From: Flavobacterium caseinilyticum
GTDB taxonomy: Bacteria; Bacteroidota; Bacteroidia; Flavobacteriales; Flavobacteriaceae
Assembly: GCF_004349085.1 (NCBI RefSeq)
Contig: NZ_SMFM01000004.1
Span: 115,255 to 179,254, forward strand
Length of the DNA: 64,000 bases
Direction of reading: 5' to 3'
The position numbers and the translations under genes are program-made. Positions within the stretch are counted from its first letter, which is position 1; each line of letters starts with the position of its first letter. The notes beneath the pieces were generated by a model. That model worked only from the letters and a program-made list of their open reading frames with translations. It ran no database searches and was not told the origin of the DNA. Below, piece by piece: positions 27,002 through 36,317 of the stretch.

Positions 27002-27781
27002 ATGCCGAAGATTTCTATAATCACCATCAACTACAATAATCTCGAAGGACTGAAAAGAACCGTAGAGAGCGTAGTCAATCAAACTTGGCAAGAATTTGAA
27101 TACATCGTTATTGATGGAGGTTCCACAGATGGCAGTGCGGAATATATAGAAAGTCAAGCAAGCAATATTGATTATTGGGTAAGTGAACCGGATAAAGGAA
27201 TTTATAATGGCATGAACAAGGGGATAGCGAAAGCCACTGGGGAATATTTGTTGTTTTTAAATAGTGGGGATCATTTTTTTAGCGATAAGGTACTTGAACA
27301 AAATCATAAGCATATTGCAAATTATGATTTGATTTATTTTGACTTGCAATTCATTGAAGAGTTAAAATCCAAAGTAGTTTGCTATCCCAATAAACTATGT
27401 TTTTCTGATTTGCTTTTGGGTTCTTTACCACATCCTTCAACAATAATAAAAGCAAGTTTGTTTTCAGCAATTGGCCTTTATGCTGAGCAGTATACAATCG
27501 TGTCGGATTGGAAATTTTTTATCTTAGCATTGTTTAAGTATAATTGTACTTATCTAAAAGTAAATCAAACGCTTTCTGTGTTTTATTTAGATGGTATAAG
27601 TTCTGATTCAACTCAACAAGAAATACTATTTAACGAGCGAGAGGAAGTTTTGAATTCGGAATTCAAAAATATTATAGAAGATCTTAAAGAGCTAAACGAA
27701 TTAAGAAGGATTGTTATAGGGTTGAGAAAATCAAGAAAAATAAGCTTGCTTGTTCGATTGGGTTTACTAAATAAGTTTTAA
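27002..27781 (+). CDS. Glycosyltransferase family 2
   Basis: A 259-residue inverting GT-A enzyme. The nucleotide-binding start SIITINYNNLEGLKRTVESV (5-24) and DGGSTDGS are clear; the usual DxD is replaced by LNSGDHF, a variant known in colanic-acid-type GT2 enzymes. PHPSTIIK and SDWKFF follow. It is about 260 residues, single domain and cytoplasmic. The next GT2 gene begins 7 bases after its stop. Sugar specificity cannot be read from the sequence. Confidence 0.92.
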   Translation: MPKISIITINYNNLEGLKRTVESVVNQTWQEFEYIVIDGGSTDGSAEYIESQASNIDYWVSEPDKGIYNGMNKGIAKATGEYLLFLNSGDHFFSDKVLEQNHKHIANYDLIYFDLQFIEELKSKVVCYPNKLCFSDLLLGSLPHPSTIIKASLFSAIGLYAEQYTIVSDWKFFILALFKYNCTYLKVNQTLSVFYLDGISSDSTQQEILFNEREEVLNSEFKNIIEDLKELNELRRIVIGLRKSRKISLLVRLGLLNKF

Positions 27782-27788
27782 AAAGAAT

Positions 27789-28625
27789 ATGCAAAAAGTT
27801 TCAGTCATAATTCCGTGTTATAATCAGGCTTCTTTTTTAAGTGAAGCTATTCAATCTATCATAGACCAAACTCACGGAAATTGGGAATGTATAATTGTCA
27901 ATGATGGAAGTCCAGACGAAACAGAAAGTGTAGCTCAGACCTGGTGCAGTAAAGATTCAAGAATTAAATATATTTATCAAAAGAATCAAGGATTATCAAG
28001 CGCTAGAAACTTTGGAATTCAAAATACTGAAAGTAATTTCATTTTAACTCTTGATGCAGATGACAAATATGATCCAACTTTTATTGAAAAAGGCTTAAAA
28101 ATTTTAAATGAAAACCAAAAAGTAGGCGTAGTAAGTAGTTGGATATTAAGATTTAAGGGTGGTGATGAAATTTGTGTTATTAAACCTAATGGAAAAATAA
28201 TTGAAGATTTTATGTTTCAAAACGCTTCTAATGGTACTTCACTATTCAGAAAAAAATGTTGGCTTGATGTGGGTGGTTATGATGAAAAAATGAAAACTGG
28301 TTACGAAGATTGGGATTTTTATATTGGAGTTTGCACTTTAGGTTGGAATGTTCATGTCATACCAGAAGTTTTGTTTTTTTACAGGCAACATGATTTTTCC
28401 ATGCGATTGGATGCTTATGCGAATCATGATAAAAATATAAAAATGTATATGTATTCAAAACACAAAGAATTATATTTAAATCATTATGAAGAGATGGTTA
28501 CCTATTTTTTGAATACAATAGATTTAGAAAAGCGTAATAATATTAAGGTTAAAAATAAAATTGATTATAAAATAGGTTTTTTGCTATTGAAACCATTTAG
28601 GAAATTAAAATCATTATTTAGATGA
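27789..28625 (+). CDS. Glycosyltransferase family 2
   Basis: A 278-residue GT-A enzyme starting VSVIIPCYNQASFLSEAIQS (4-23), with VNDGSPDET, the metal motif LTLDADD and the acceptor-side TGYEDWDFYIG (catalytic ED). The C-terminal ~60 residues are basic and AT-rich coded. It overlaps the next gene by 4 bases (ATGA), so the two are translationally coupled. Probably adds one sugar of the repeat unit exported by the Wzm/Wzt-type system. Confidence 0.92.
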   Translation: MQKVSVIIPCYNQASFLSEAIQSIIDQTHGNWECIIVNDGSPDETESVAQTWCSKDSRIKYIYQKNQGLSSARNFGIQNTESNFILTLDADDKYDPTFIEKGLKILNENQKVGVVSSWILRFKGGDEICVIKPNGKIIEDFMFQNASNGTSLFRKKCWLDVGGYDEKMKTGYEDWDFYIGVCTLGWNVHVIPEVLFFYRQHDFSMRLDAYANHDKNIKMYMYSKHKELYLNHYEEMVTYFLNTIDLEKRNNIKVKNKIDYKIGFLLLKPFRKLKSLFR

Positions 28626-29563
28626 GTAATAATTCAAAAGTAACTATTATAATGGCGACCTATAACAGGGCTCATTTTATAGAGGAAACACTTTTATCCA
28701 TTCAAAAGCAAACTTTTTCGGAATGGGAATGTTTAATAATTGACGATGGAGGATCAGACAATACTAAAGAAGTAATAGCTGAAATCTTAATAGAGGACAA
28801 GCGATTTCAGTTTCTGAAACGGCCGGATATTTATGTAAAAGGCTTGTCGGGTTGCAGAAATTATGGGTTGGATTTGGCTAAAGGAGAATATATTATCTTT
28901 TTTGACGATGATGATATTGTGCATCCCCAAAACCTGGAATGCTGTGTAGATGAATTGTCTACAAAAGACATCTCTTTTTGCAGGTACATTCGCGATGCTT
29001 TTTTTGGGGATTTTGACTATGCATTTGATTACTCTAAAACCTACACTTCTTTTTACATTGATAAAAAAGATGTAGAAAAAATGTTAAGAAATGAACTCCA
29101 GTTTAATTCTTGTGCCATAATGTGGAAGTCAGGGTGTTTTGAAAGAAACCGCTTTGCCGAAAACTTGATGTATTGCGAAGACTGGGAATTGTACTCCAGA
29201 ATAGTGTCGTCAGGTTACAGTGGGATTTCAATTGCGAAATCTTTGTTCTTTGGAAGAAAGCATCCAGAGTCAATGACAGGAGAGTTTTATCGTAATGACC
29301 CTGTTAGAAGAGAATCATTCACTGAAGCTATATTGTTAGTACTACAAAGCTTGAAAGAAAAGAAGTTACTTACTTATTCTTTAAAACGATATTTTATTGC
29401 CATAGCAATAGAATTTAAGGAATATAATCTATACAAAAAGACTTTGAATATCCTCGAATTGCCTACATTTGAAAAAATGAAATGGCAAATATTCTACACT
29501 ATATTGCCATTGAGATTGAAAGTATATCAAATGAAAAAAGTATTAAAAAAGAAGATTAATTAG
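28622..29563 (+). CDS. Glycosyltransferase family 2
   Basis: A 313-residue GT-A enzyme. It has VTIIMATYNRAHFIEETLLS (7-26), IDDGGSDNT, the metal site FFDDDDIVHP and the catalytic-site CEDWELYSR. The C-terminal ~90 residues are helical and basic. Its base composition is less extreme than that of the preceding genes from about 28640 on. Specificity unknown. A 74-base gap separates it from the next gene. Confidence 0.92.
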   Translation: MSNNSKVTIIMATYNRAHFIEETLLSIQKQTFSEWECLIIDDGGSDNTKEVIAEILIEDKRFQFLKRPDIYVKGLSGCRNYGLDLAKGEYIIFFDDDDIVHPQNLECCVDELSTKDISFCRYIRDAFFGDFDYAFDYSKTYTSFYIDKKDVEKMLRNELQFNSCAIMWKSGCFERNRFAENLMYCEDWELYSRIVSSGYSGISIAKSLFFGRKHPESMTGEFYRNDPVRRESFTEAILLVLQSLKEKKLLTYSLKRYFIAIAIEFKEYNLYKKTLNILELPTFEKMKWQIFYTILPLRLKVYQMKKVLKKKIN

Positions 29564-29637
29564 TGATTTTTCGCATTAGAACTTTGCTAAAGAAAATTAA
29601 AGCTAATGTTGCTCAAAATTAAAATAATGAATAAATA

Positions 29638-30879
29638 ATGAGGTTTTTAGTAATAGAACAAGATTTAAGAGTGTGGGGAACCAGTCAAGGTATTATTTCA
29701 CGTTCTTTTTTGGCAAAATTAAGAAGATCCTATCCTCTATCCATTATTGACGTGGTGTATTTAAAACAAGGTGAAAGCGAAGACAGACTGGATTTATTGC
29801 CGGTTAATTCTATTAAGGCATTTGTTTTAGATTTGAAAATTCCTTTTTATACCAAATGGGTCAATAAATTTTATTGGCGGATTTTTCATGTTTCGTTGAC
29901 CAGAAATTACATTCACAAAATATTTGGATCTTATATAGCTAAAATTGACTACCGTCAATACGACCATATTTTTATCCGAAGTGCGGGATTGGATTGTGAA
30001 ACCATCTTGGGAGCTAAAGATTTACCCATTCTTAAAAAATCCATTATTACTTTCAATGAGCCTTATCCTTTATTTTGGTGTACTGGTTCAACAAGTAAAT
30101 TGACTAATTTAGAAATTTTTAAAGTAAAGGAAATGTTTGAAGTGGTCAGTCAGGCAAAATCATGTATGGCTACTGAAATTTTATCGGAGGATCTGCAGTA
30201 TTTATATGGTTCTAGAAAGAAATTTTACAGTTTGCCCCATCAATACGACGCCAGTGTTTTTGATTTATCAAACGTAGAAAATGTTTTTAAAAAAAAATCA
30301 AAAATTATGATTTCTTATCACGGTGCAATTCAGTTTGGTAGAAATGTAGAAATTCTTTTAGACGCATATCAAGAATTGTTAGAAAACAATCTACTGTATA
30401 GCGAAAATACGGAGTTTGTTTTGCGATTAAAAGGAATAGATAAGAATAAATTAGTAGCCAAATATTTAAAGTGCACCAATATTAAAATCTTGAATTTCGC
30501 CAGTTTTACGGACTCTTGTAATGAGCAAATGCATGAAGCCGATATTAATATTATCTTGGAAAATGGCCCTTTGTATTGTAATGTTCTGGTAGGTAAAGCA
30601 CCGTTTCTCGCAGCAACACAAAAACCAATTCTCTCTATTTCTCCTGAAAGAAGCGAAATGCGAAGGATAATTACTGACCCTAAGTATATTGCAAATTGCA
30701 ATGATAAGGAAGAAATAAAACAAAAACTGGAATTTTTGATTGTCAGCAGGATGAGCTCAAATGAAGCGGCAAATCCTTTTGGAGATTATTTTAGTGATGA
30801 AAATTTTAAAGAAATGTTGGATAAAGTTTTATTTGGCACAAGCTATAAAACTTTGGTGACGTCACAACAGCTTGAGTAG
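29638..30879 (+). CDS. Putative GT-B glycosyltransferase
   Basis: A 413-residue protein with the overall plan of a GT-B enzyme, but without a clean family signature. The N-terminal domain runs to about 200. A donor-domain-like half begins near KIMISYHGAIQFGRNVEILL (about 222) and continues through VLRLKG and NILENGPLYCNVLVGKAPFL, where GT4 enzymes have their E-x7-E region. No membrane helix is seen. Placed between GT2 and FkbM genes, a sugar transferase role is likely; family and substrate are unknown. Confidence 0.65.
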   Translation: MRFLVIEQDLRVWGTSQGIISRSFLAKLRRSYPLSIIDVVYLKQGESEDRLDLLPVNSIKAFVLDLKIPFYTKWVNKFYWRIFHVSLTRNYIHKIFGSYIAKIDYRQYDHIFIRSAGLDCETILGAKDLPILKKSIITFNEPYPLFWCTGSTSKLTNLEIFKVKEMFEVVSQAKSCMATEILSEDLQYLYGSRKKFYSLPHQYDASVFDLSNVENVFKKKSKIMISYHGAIQFGRNVEILLDAYQELLENNLLYSENTEFVLRLKGIDKNKLVAKYLKCTNIKILNFASFTDSCNEQMHEADINIILENGPLYCNVLVGKAPFLAATQKPILSISPERSEMRRIITDPKYIANCNDKEEIKQKLEFLIVSRMSSNEAANPFGDYFSDENFKEMLDKVLFGTSYKTLVTSQQLE

Positions 30880-30936
30880 AGTAAAATTATATTATAAATA
30901 ATTAAAACAACTTCAGGTTTATTTTAAATGTAAACA

Positions 30937-31818
30937 ATGGTCAACATAAATAAATTTACAAATTTTAAACGATTAGATTTAAAGAATATATATGTTATAT
31001 TCCATTATTTTATAAAAAAAATTTTAAAAATCAGACCAAATCTTAACGAGCGGTCTGTTTTTAATTATTATAATTATTTGATAAACTTAAATGGCTATCT
31101 TTTTGAGGAAACACAAAACACTTATGTGACAGATTTCAAAAATAATTTTGATAAAAGGATTAAACTCAGAAAAAATCCCTCCAGTGATATGGAAGTTTTT
31201 AAGCAAATTTTTTTATTAAAAGAATATCTCCCAGTAGTAAATGCGTATAATGAAAATTTTTGTAATGAAATTGATTATTGTATGAATATCATAGATGCAG
31301 GAGCTAATATTGGTTTGACTTCTTTGTTTTTTGTAGAGTCTTTTAATAGTCTTAACATAATTAGCATTGAACCAGAAATTGAAAATTTTAGAGTTTTAGA
31401 GTTTAATTTGAATAGTGTTAAAAACTGTAAAATTGTAAAAATTAATGGAGCTGTATGGAATTCAAATTGTAAAATTAGTATTGTAAATGATTTCAGAGAT
31501 CAATCAAATTGGTCTTTTAGGGTTGAAGAAAAAGATGGTACAGATGCTATTCGCGCTTATTCTATAAATCAATTAATTGCAGACAATAATTTTAAAGTAA
31601 TAGATATTTTAAAAATAGACATAGAGGGCTCAGAAAAGCAAGTGTTTACTTCGGCGTCATCGAATCTGGATTTTTTGAATTGTACAAAATGTATTGTGGT
31701 TGAAATTCATGATGAATTTGATTGTAGAGAAGAAATATATGATATCCTTGTGAATTATGGTTTTGTTTTGCATAACGAAGCTGAATTAACAATAGGAATT
31801 AATCAAAAATTAAAATAA
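30937..31818 (+). CDS. FkbM family methyltransferase
   Basis: A 293-residue SAM-dependent methyltransferase of the FkbM type. Motif I is IIDAGANIGLTSLFF (118-132), followed by ISIEPE (acidic binder of the SAM ribose), the NGAVWN segment and LKIDIEGSEKQV (about 228-239), the FkbM hallmark. About 110 residues of unassigned N-terminal sequence precede it. It probably O-methylates a sugar of the exported glycan. Strongly AT-rich relative to its neighbours, suggesting separate acquisition. Confidence 0.88.
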   Translation: MVNINKFTNFKRLDLKNIYVIFHYFIKKILKIRPNLNERSVFNYYNYLINLNGYLFEETQNTYVTDFKNNFDKRIKLRKNPSSDMEVFKQIFLLKEYLPVVNAYNENFCNEIDYCMNIIDAGANIGLTSLFFVESFNSLNIISIEPEIENFRVLEFNLNSVKNCKIVKINGAVWNSNCKISIVNDFRDQSNWSFRVEEKDGTDAIRAYSINQLIADNNFKVIDILKIDIEGSEKQVFTSASSNLDFLNCTKCIVVEIHDEFDCREEIYDILVNYGFVLHNEAELTIGINQKLK

Positions 31819-31832
31819 TCACGCAGCCTGAT

Positions 31833-32870
31833 ATGACTTGTATGCCCCAAATAACCGTGTTATTGCCTGTATATAATTGTGAATTGTATGTACAAACGGC
31901 GGTCCAGAGTATCTTAAATCAGACTTATACTGATTTTGAATTCTTGATAATAGACGATGCCTCAACTGATGCAACAGTTGCTTTAATAAAAAAATTGGAG
32001 GATTCCCGAATTCAATTAATAGAAAAACCAATTAATTCGGGCTATACCAATAGCTTGAATTATGGATTGCAAATGGCAAAAGGCAAATATATTGCACGAA
32101 TGGACGGTGATGACATTAGTTTTCCAGAACGATTTTCCAAACAAATTGCCTATTTAGAAACTCATCCCGATGTAGTGGTGTGTGGTACAACCTACAAAAT
32201 AATAGGAAACGACAAGCTAATTGCACTTCCGGAAAACCACGAAGCGATTAAGTTGGGTTTGTTGTGGGGAAATTGTATTTCGCATCCATCGGTAATGATT
32301 AGAAAAAAGATATTGGACGAATATTCGATACAATATAATACATCTAAAGAACCTGCCGAAGATTATGATATGTGGGTTCGTTTGCTCTCTGTGGGCAAAT
32401 TGCACAACCTTCAAGAAGTTTTGCTAGAATATAGATTGTACGGCAACCAAGTGTCTCGAAAAAGAGCCGAAGATCAAAAGAAAAATGATGTTCTGGCAAA
32501 ATTTAAAATGCTCCAGTATTTGAACATAGAATGGGATAGCCTTGAATATGAGTTTTTGGAACGAAATTTTAGAAAAACCGATTTAATCAATTTCAAAGAC
32601 TTAAAAATTTTTAAACAAATCCAAAATAAATTGGCAGTCGCTAACAGTTCTGGTTTTTTTGAATCTAAAAGTTTTAGTCTTTATCTTGCTGATTTAGAAT
32701 CTGATGTGTTGCGAAAATGTTTTCTGAAGGAAACGCGTTATACTCCTCTAATGTATCTTGAATATTTATTTGCTAAATACAGATGGAAGGTCAAGTTGAC
32801 CGTCAAACAAGAGATAAAACTTGCAGTGAAATCTTTGGTTTTATGGAAAACACTTAGAGTAAAGTCGTAA
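31833..32870 (+). CDS. Glycosyltransferase family 2
   Basis: A 345-residue GT-A enzyme: ITVLLPVYNCELYVQTAVQS, IDDASTDATV, the metal-binding RMDGDDISFPERF, and the catalytic EDYDMWVRL. The C-terminal ~110 residues, beyond the catalytic domain, are helical with many basic residues. The coding region starts 14 bases after the FkbM gene, and its codon use is less AT-biased than the FkbM gene. Typical for capsule or O-antigen clusters; specificity unknown. Confidence 0.93.
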   Translation: MTCMPQITVLLPVYNCELYVQTAVQSILNQTYTDFEFLIIDDASTDATVALIKKLEDSRIQLIEKPINSGYTNSLNYGLQMAKGKYIARMDGDDISFPERFSKQIAYLETHPDVVVCGTTYKIIGNDKLIALPENHEAIKLGLLWGNCISHPSVMIRKKILDEYSIQYNTSKEPAEDYDMWVRLLSVGKLHNLQEVLLEYRLYGNQVSRKRAEDQKKNDVLAKFKMLQYLNIEWDSLEYEFLERNFRKTDLINFKDLKIFKQIQNKLAVANSSGFFESKSFSLYLADLESDVLRKCFLKETRYTPLMYLEYLFAKYRWKVKLTVKQEIKLAVKSLVLWKTLRVKS

Positions 32871-32911
32871 ATAAACGCTAAAATCAAAATAAGCTCCAAT
32901 AATAAGTAAAA

Positions 32912-33814
32912 ATGACAAACCCCACTTTCTCCATCCTTATCACTACGAAAAATCGCTTAAGCGATTTGGCTTTTACTTTGGGAAAAATTCAATATTTATT
33001 AGATAAAAAGGAAGTGGTTTGCCTAATTTGTGATGATGGCTCTACTGACGGTACGGCTTCTTTTTTGCAAGCCGAGTATCCTGAAATCCAGTTGATTCAA
33101 CATTCCAATAGCCAAGGTTTGATTTATAGTCGGAATCGATTGTTAAATATGGTTACGACGGAGTTTGCTATTTCCATCGACGATGATTTACATTTCGTCA
33201 CTCATAACCCTTTAGAAATTATAAGTTATTTTTTTATTCAAAATCCAGAAGTTGGGGTGCTGGGATTTCGGATTTTTTGGAATAAAACAGAACCCATAAG
33301 TACAGCAACTCTGGAGCAATCAATACCGATGCAAAGTTATGCTGGAGGTGCACATGCTTTTCGCATGAAGGCTTGGCGAGACATTCCGGAGTATCCTGCC
33401 TGGTTTATTTTTTATGGCGAAGAAAATTTTGCTTCCTATCATTTGTTCAAAAAAAGATGGAAAATCTATTACCTGCCCGAAGTTCTGGTTAATCATAGAG
33501 TGGATTTAAAATTGAGAAAGAACAATTCTGATTATGTTATGCGATCAAGAAGGGCTTTACGTGCTGGCTGGTATTTATTTTTCATGTTTTATCCTCTAAA
33601 AAAAATCCCAAGAAAAATGGCGTATTCGCTTTGGATGCAATTCAAAAACAAAGTATTCCAAGGCGATTTCAAGGCTTTAATCGCCATTGGTATGGCGTTG
33701 TTGGATTTGGTTTGGAATGTCCCGAGAATTATAAAAAACAGCAACCGATTGACGCAAACACAATATGAGGAATACAATCAGCTGCCTGAAGCTAAATTGT
33801 ATTGGCAGCCATAA
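32912..33814 (+). CDS. Glycosyltransferase family 2
   Basis: A 300-residue GT-A enzyme. Near the start it has FSILITTKNRLSDLAFTLGK, CDDGSTDGTASF and the metal motif SIDDDLHF; AGGAHAFRMKAW and FYGEENFASYHL form the acceptor side (EE in place of ED). A C-terminal amphipathic/hydrophobic stretch (ALIAIGMALLDLVWNVPRII) may touch the membrane. The following gene is a stop-interrupted FkbM gene. Confidence 0.92.
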   Translation: MTNPTFSILITTKNRLSDLAFTLGKIQYLLDKKEVVCLICDDGSTDGTASFLQAEYPEIQLIQHSNSQGLIYSRNRLLNMVTTEFAISIDDDLHFVTHNPLEIISYFFIQNPEVGVLGFRIFWNKTEPISTATLEQSIPMQSYAGGAHAFRMKAWRDIPEYPAWFIFYGEENFASYHLFKKRWKIYYLPEVLVNHRVDLKLRKNNSDYVMRSRRALRAGWYLFFMFYPLKKIPRKMAYSLWMQFKNKVFQGDFKALIAIGMALLDLVWNVPRIIKNSNRLTQTQYEEYNQLPEAKLYWQP

Positions 33815-33874
33815 AGAATGTAAATAAAGGCTAAAATTGTAAAACGTTTTTCAAAAGTCAACCAAATACTAAAA

Positions 33875-34588
33875 ATGAAAAAAATATTAAAAAAAATATT
33901 AAAAGCTACTGGATATAAAGTTTCTAAAAACAGTAAAGTTTTGCTACTGGATGAGGATCCATTTACAGCCATCAAAGATAAGTTAATAGGGGACCAGCTA
34001 ATTTTCTTTGATATAGGTGCTAATTGGGGACAAACTACTAAGAAGATGAGCCATCAATATCCGGATGCCAAAATTTATGGTTTTGAGCCCAGTAAAAATT
34101 GTTTTGAATCTTTAAAAGCTAATTTTAAAAGTGATACTATAAGTTTTCATAATTTGGCTGTAGGGTCAAGTTGCGGTCAATTAGAATTTAATGAATATTC
34201 TTGGAGTGCCTAAAATTCCGTTTTAAAAAGAGCCTATGGTGGTGCGACAATTGTAGCAACATATTTAGTTGATGCAATTACAATTGATGAGTTTTGTACA
34301 AATAATGCTGTGCCACATATTCACTTATTGAAAACGGATACTGAGGGTTATGAACTTAATGTTTTGAAAGGAGCTTCCGATATGATGAAGCGGAATGCCA
34401 TTCAGTTTGTCTATGTTGAGGTATTTTTTAATAAAAATTATATTGGGCAATCTTCCTTTGGAGATATCTATAATTTTTTATTGGAAAATGGGTTTGCATT
34501 GGTTCGATTTTATGATGTTCTTTATACTAATGATGGTGTGGCTTCAAAGACAGATCCCTTATTCATTAATAAAAATTTTGCAACATAA
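33875..34588 (+). pseudogene. FkbM family methyltransferase interrupted by one in-frame TAA
   Basis: Two parts of an FkbM methyltransferase lie in the same reading frame, split by a single TAA at 34211-34213. The first 112 codons hold FFDIGANWGQTTKK and GFEPSKNC. After the stop the frame stays open through NSVLKRAYGG, TIDEFC and the FkbM hallmark LKTDTEGYELNVLKGA to a natural stop at 34588. The full length would be about 237 residues, normal for the family. A Leu codon TTA or Ser codon TCA would become TAA by one base change. There is no frameshift, so this is a recent nonsense mutation, a sequencing error or, less likely, readthrough. The downstream part could start at a GTG (34310) but would lack the SAM site. 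Confidence 0.85.
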
Positions 34589-34625
34589 ATATTGAAAACC
34601 ACTGCTTTTTAACCGTAAAAAAGAA

Positions 34626-34653
34626 TTGACAACCGGAAAAATAAGTATTTTTA
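34626..34653 (+). promoter_or_regulatory. Possible neuA promoter
   Basis: TTG at 34626-34628 and TATTTTTA at 34646-34653 are 17 bases apart, near the Bacteroidota -33/-7 arrangement; the last -7 base is A rather than G. The element ends 18 bases before the neuA ATG. Confidence 0.3.
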
Positions 34654-34671
34654 CCATCAGCAAAAATCGAA

Positions 34672-35352
34672 ATGAAAACAATAGTCATCATTCCTGCCCG
34701 AGGCGGTTCTAAGCGTTTGCCTAATAAGAATATTTTGTCTTTGGGAGGTATGCCACTAATTGCCCATAGTATTTTGTATGCCCAAAATAATAGTGCTATT
34801 ATTGACGAAATTTATATTTCGACAGATGATGCCGCAATTAAAAGAATAGCTCGCGAATATGGAGCTAAAGTGATTGACCGTCCCGAAAGTTTATCGGGAG
34901 ATTTGGAGCCTACTGTTTCTTCTTTAAAACACGTTTTAGAATCGATTGGTAAAGAGGTGGAAAATGTGATTTTGTTGCAAGCGACAAATCCTTTGCGACC
35001 ACAAAATTTATTGAATGAAGCTTTTGAAGTGTATCAAGGCGGGAATTGTGATAGTTTATTCACGGTCTCCAGAAACTATCAAAAATTGGGAAAAATAGAG
35101 GGTAATAAATTTCATCCTTTTAATTATAATATTGGACAACGCAGTCAGGATTTGGAGCCCTTATTTTTTGAAAATGGATTGTTGTACATCAGCACGGCTT
35201 CTTTGATTTTACAAGAAATCATCATATCGGAAAATGCTTTTCCATTCGAAGTTAATTCCATTTTTGCCAATGTAGACATAGATACAGAAGAAGATTTGGA
35301 GTATGCGGAGTATTTAATTAAAAAGGGTCTCGCTCGACTGCGCTCGACCTGA
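34672..35352 (+). CDS. neuA: CMP-N-acetylneuraminate cytidylyltransferase
   Basis: A 226-residue nucleotidyltransferase that activates sialic acid with CTP. The signature IIPARGGSKRLPNKN (5-19) and the following LIAHSI, YISTDD, RPESLSGD, LLQATNPLR and DIDTEEDL are typical of NeuA/PseF/LegF enzymes. The choice of NeuA rests on the adjacent neuB and neuC genes, whose products look like true Neu5Ac enzymes. The last seven residues (LARLRST) are encoded by a palindromic repeat that starts at 35325, so the native C-terminus has been replaced. The core enzyme appears complete. Confidence 0.88.
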   Translation: MKTIVIIPARGGSKRLPNKNILSLGGMPLIAHSILYAQNNSAIIDEIYISTDDAAIKRIAREYGAKVIDRPESLSGDLEPTVSSLKHVLESIGKEVENVILLQATNPLRPQNLLNEAFEVYQGGNCDSLFTVSRNYQKLGKIEGNKFHPFNYNIGQRSQDLEPLFFENGLLYISTASLILQEIIISENAFPFEVNSIFANVDIDTEEDLEYAEYLIKKGLARLRST

Positions 35353-35404
35353 CAAATGGTTGTAATCAATTAGCAAGGTTGTCAAATCGAGCGCAGTCGA
35401 GATT
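35325..35404. repeat. CTCGACTGCGCTCGA palindromic element, copy 1
   Basis: Arms TCGACTGCGCTCGACCTGAC and GTCAAATCGAGCGCAGTCGA are nearly inverse and separated by about 28 bases. The left arm forms the 3' end of neuA. Related copies lie at 37379-37470, 37830-37906 and 38118-38208. The following 35405-35672 holds no gene, only fragments such as CTCGAGATGACCTGCGC. Confidence 0.88.
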
Positions 35405-35672
35405 CTTTTCTAAAGCAAATCGTCTTAACTTGAGATAAAAGCAGGTTGCTTTCTAAGTAAAAGGGATTGAAAAAGATAGAAAAAGAAAAGATCTCGTCCC
35501 TCGTTCGTCGTCTCTCGAGATGACCTGCGCGATCTGATGATTAAGTAGTCAAGTAGAAAGGTAGTCAAATTGAGCCTTTGTAAGACTAAGGACAGGCAAG
35601 TCGAGAGGCGCAATTCATTAATTTCGCCAATATTGGTATCACCCCAAAAATGGAGTATTTTAAAATAAACAA

Positions 35673-36218
35673 ATGAAAGACAGTAACTTAGCGGAAAAAA
35701 ATTACAAACGATTTTGTGGACTTGAAGGCAGCGAATATATAGCCAGCGAATTCGCTTTAGAAACCATCCTTAAAATAATTAAAATATTTAAAGTACATAC
35801 TATTTTAGAGTTGGGTTTAGGAATAGGTTCCATATCAGACACGGTTTTAAAATATTCTAAAAAAGCGAATCATACTATTGGTTATGTAGGTACAGAAAAA
35901 AACGACTTTTGTTTGAATGCGTTAAAAAGTAATGTATTGGACTTTGATAAAATAGAGTTGTATGCAGAATTAAATCAAATTAAAAATTAGATGTTTGATT
36001 TAATTATTATTGATGGTTATGATAACACCTTAAAAGAAATAGTTGCTTTCTGTAAAAAGAATACTATCATATTTATTGAAGGAGACCGAAAAGGTCAAAC
36101 AGAAACAATCAGACAAATTTTCCCAAAAAACAAATACGTAAATGTCATAACACTCAATAAAAACAAGCCCTACTCTCATGGTGATGGTGATACGAATCGT
36201 TATGTTGGTTGGTGGTAA
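35673..36218 (+). pseudogene. Methyltransferase-like gene interrupted by one in-frame TAG (TAGATG)
   Basis: A single frame of about 181 residues is split by TAG at 35988-35990, directly followed by ATG. The first part has a Rossmann/SAM-like motif (ILELGLGIGSISDTVL), then GYVGTEKNDF. The second part continues the fold with MFDLIIIDGYDN and IIFIEGDRKGQTETIR and ends RYVGWW. Because the stop abuts an ATG, re-initiation could yield a second 75-residue chain. It may be a decayed gene or a split pair. Its product family is not firmly identified. It lies between neuA and neuB. Confidence 0.65.
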
Positions 36219-36317
36219 GCTCATTTTCATTAATCCAACACCAACAATGAAAATATTTTGGTTTCAACAAAAAGTAGGAACATTTATTAAAAACAAAGTT
36301 AGATTATACCACGAAAA

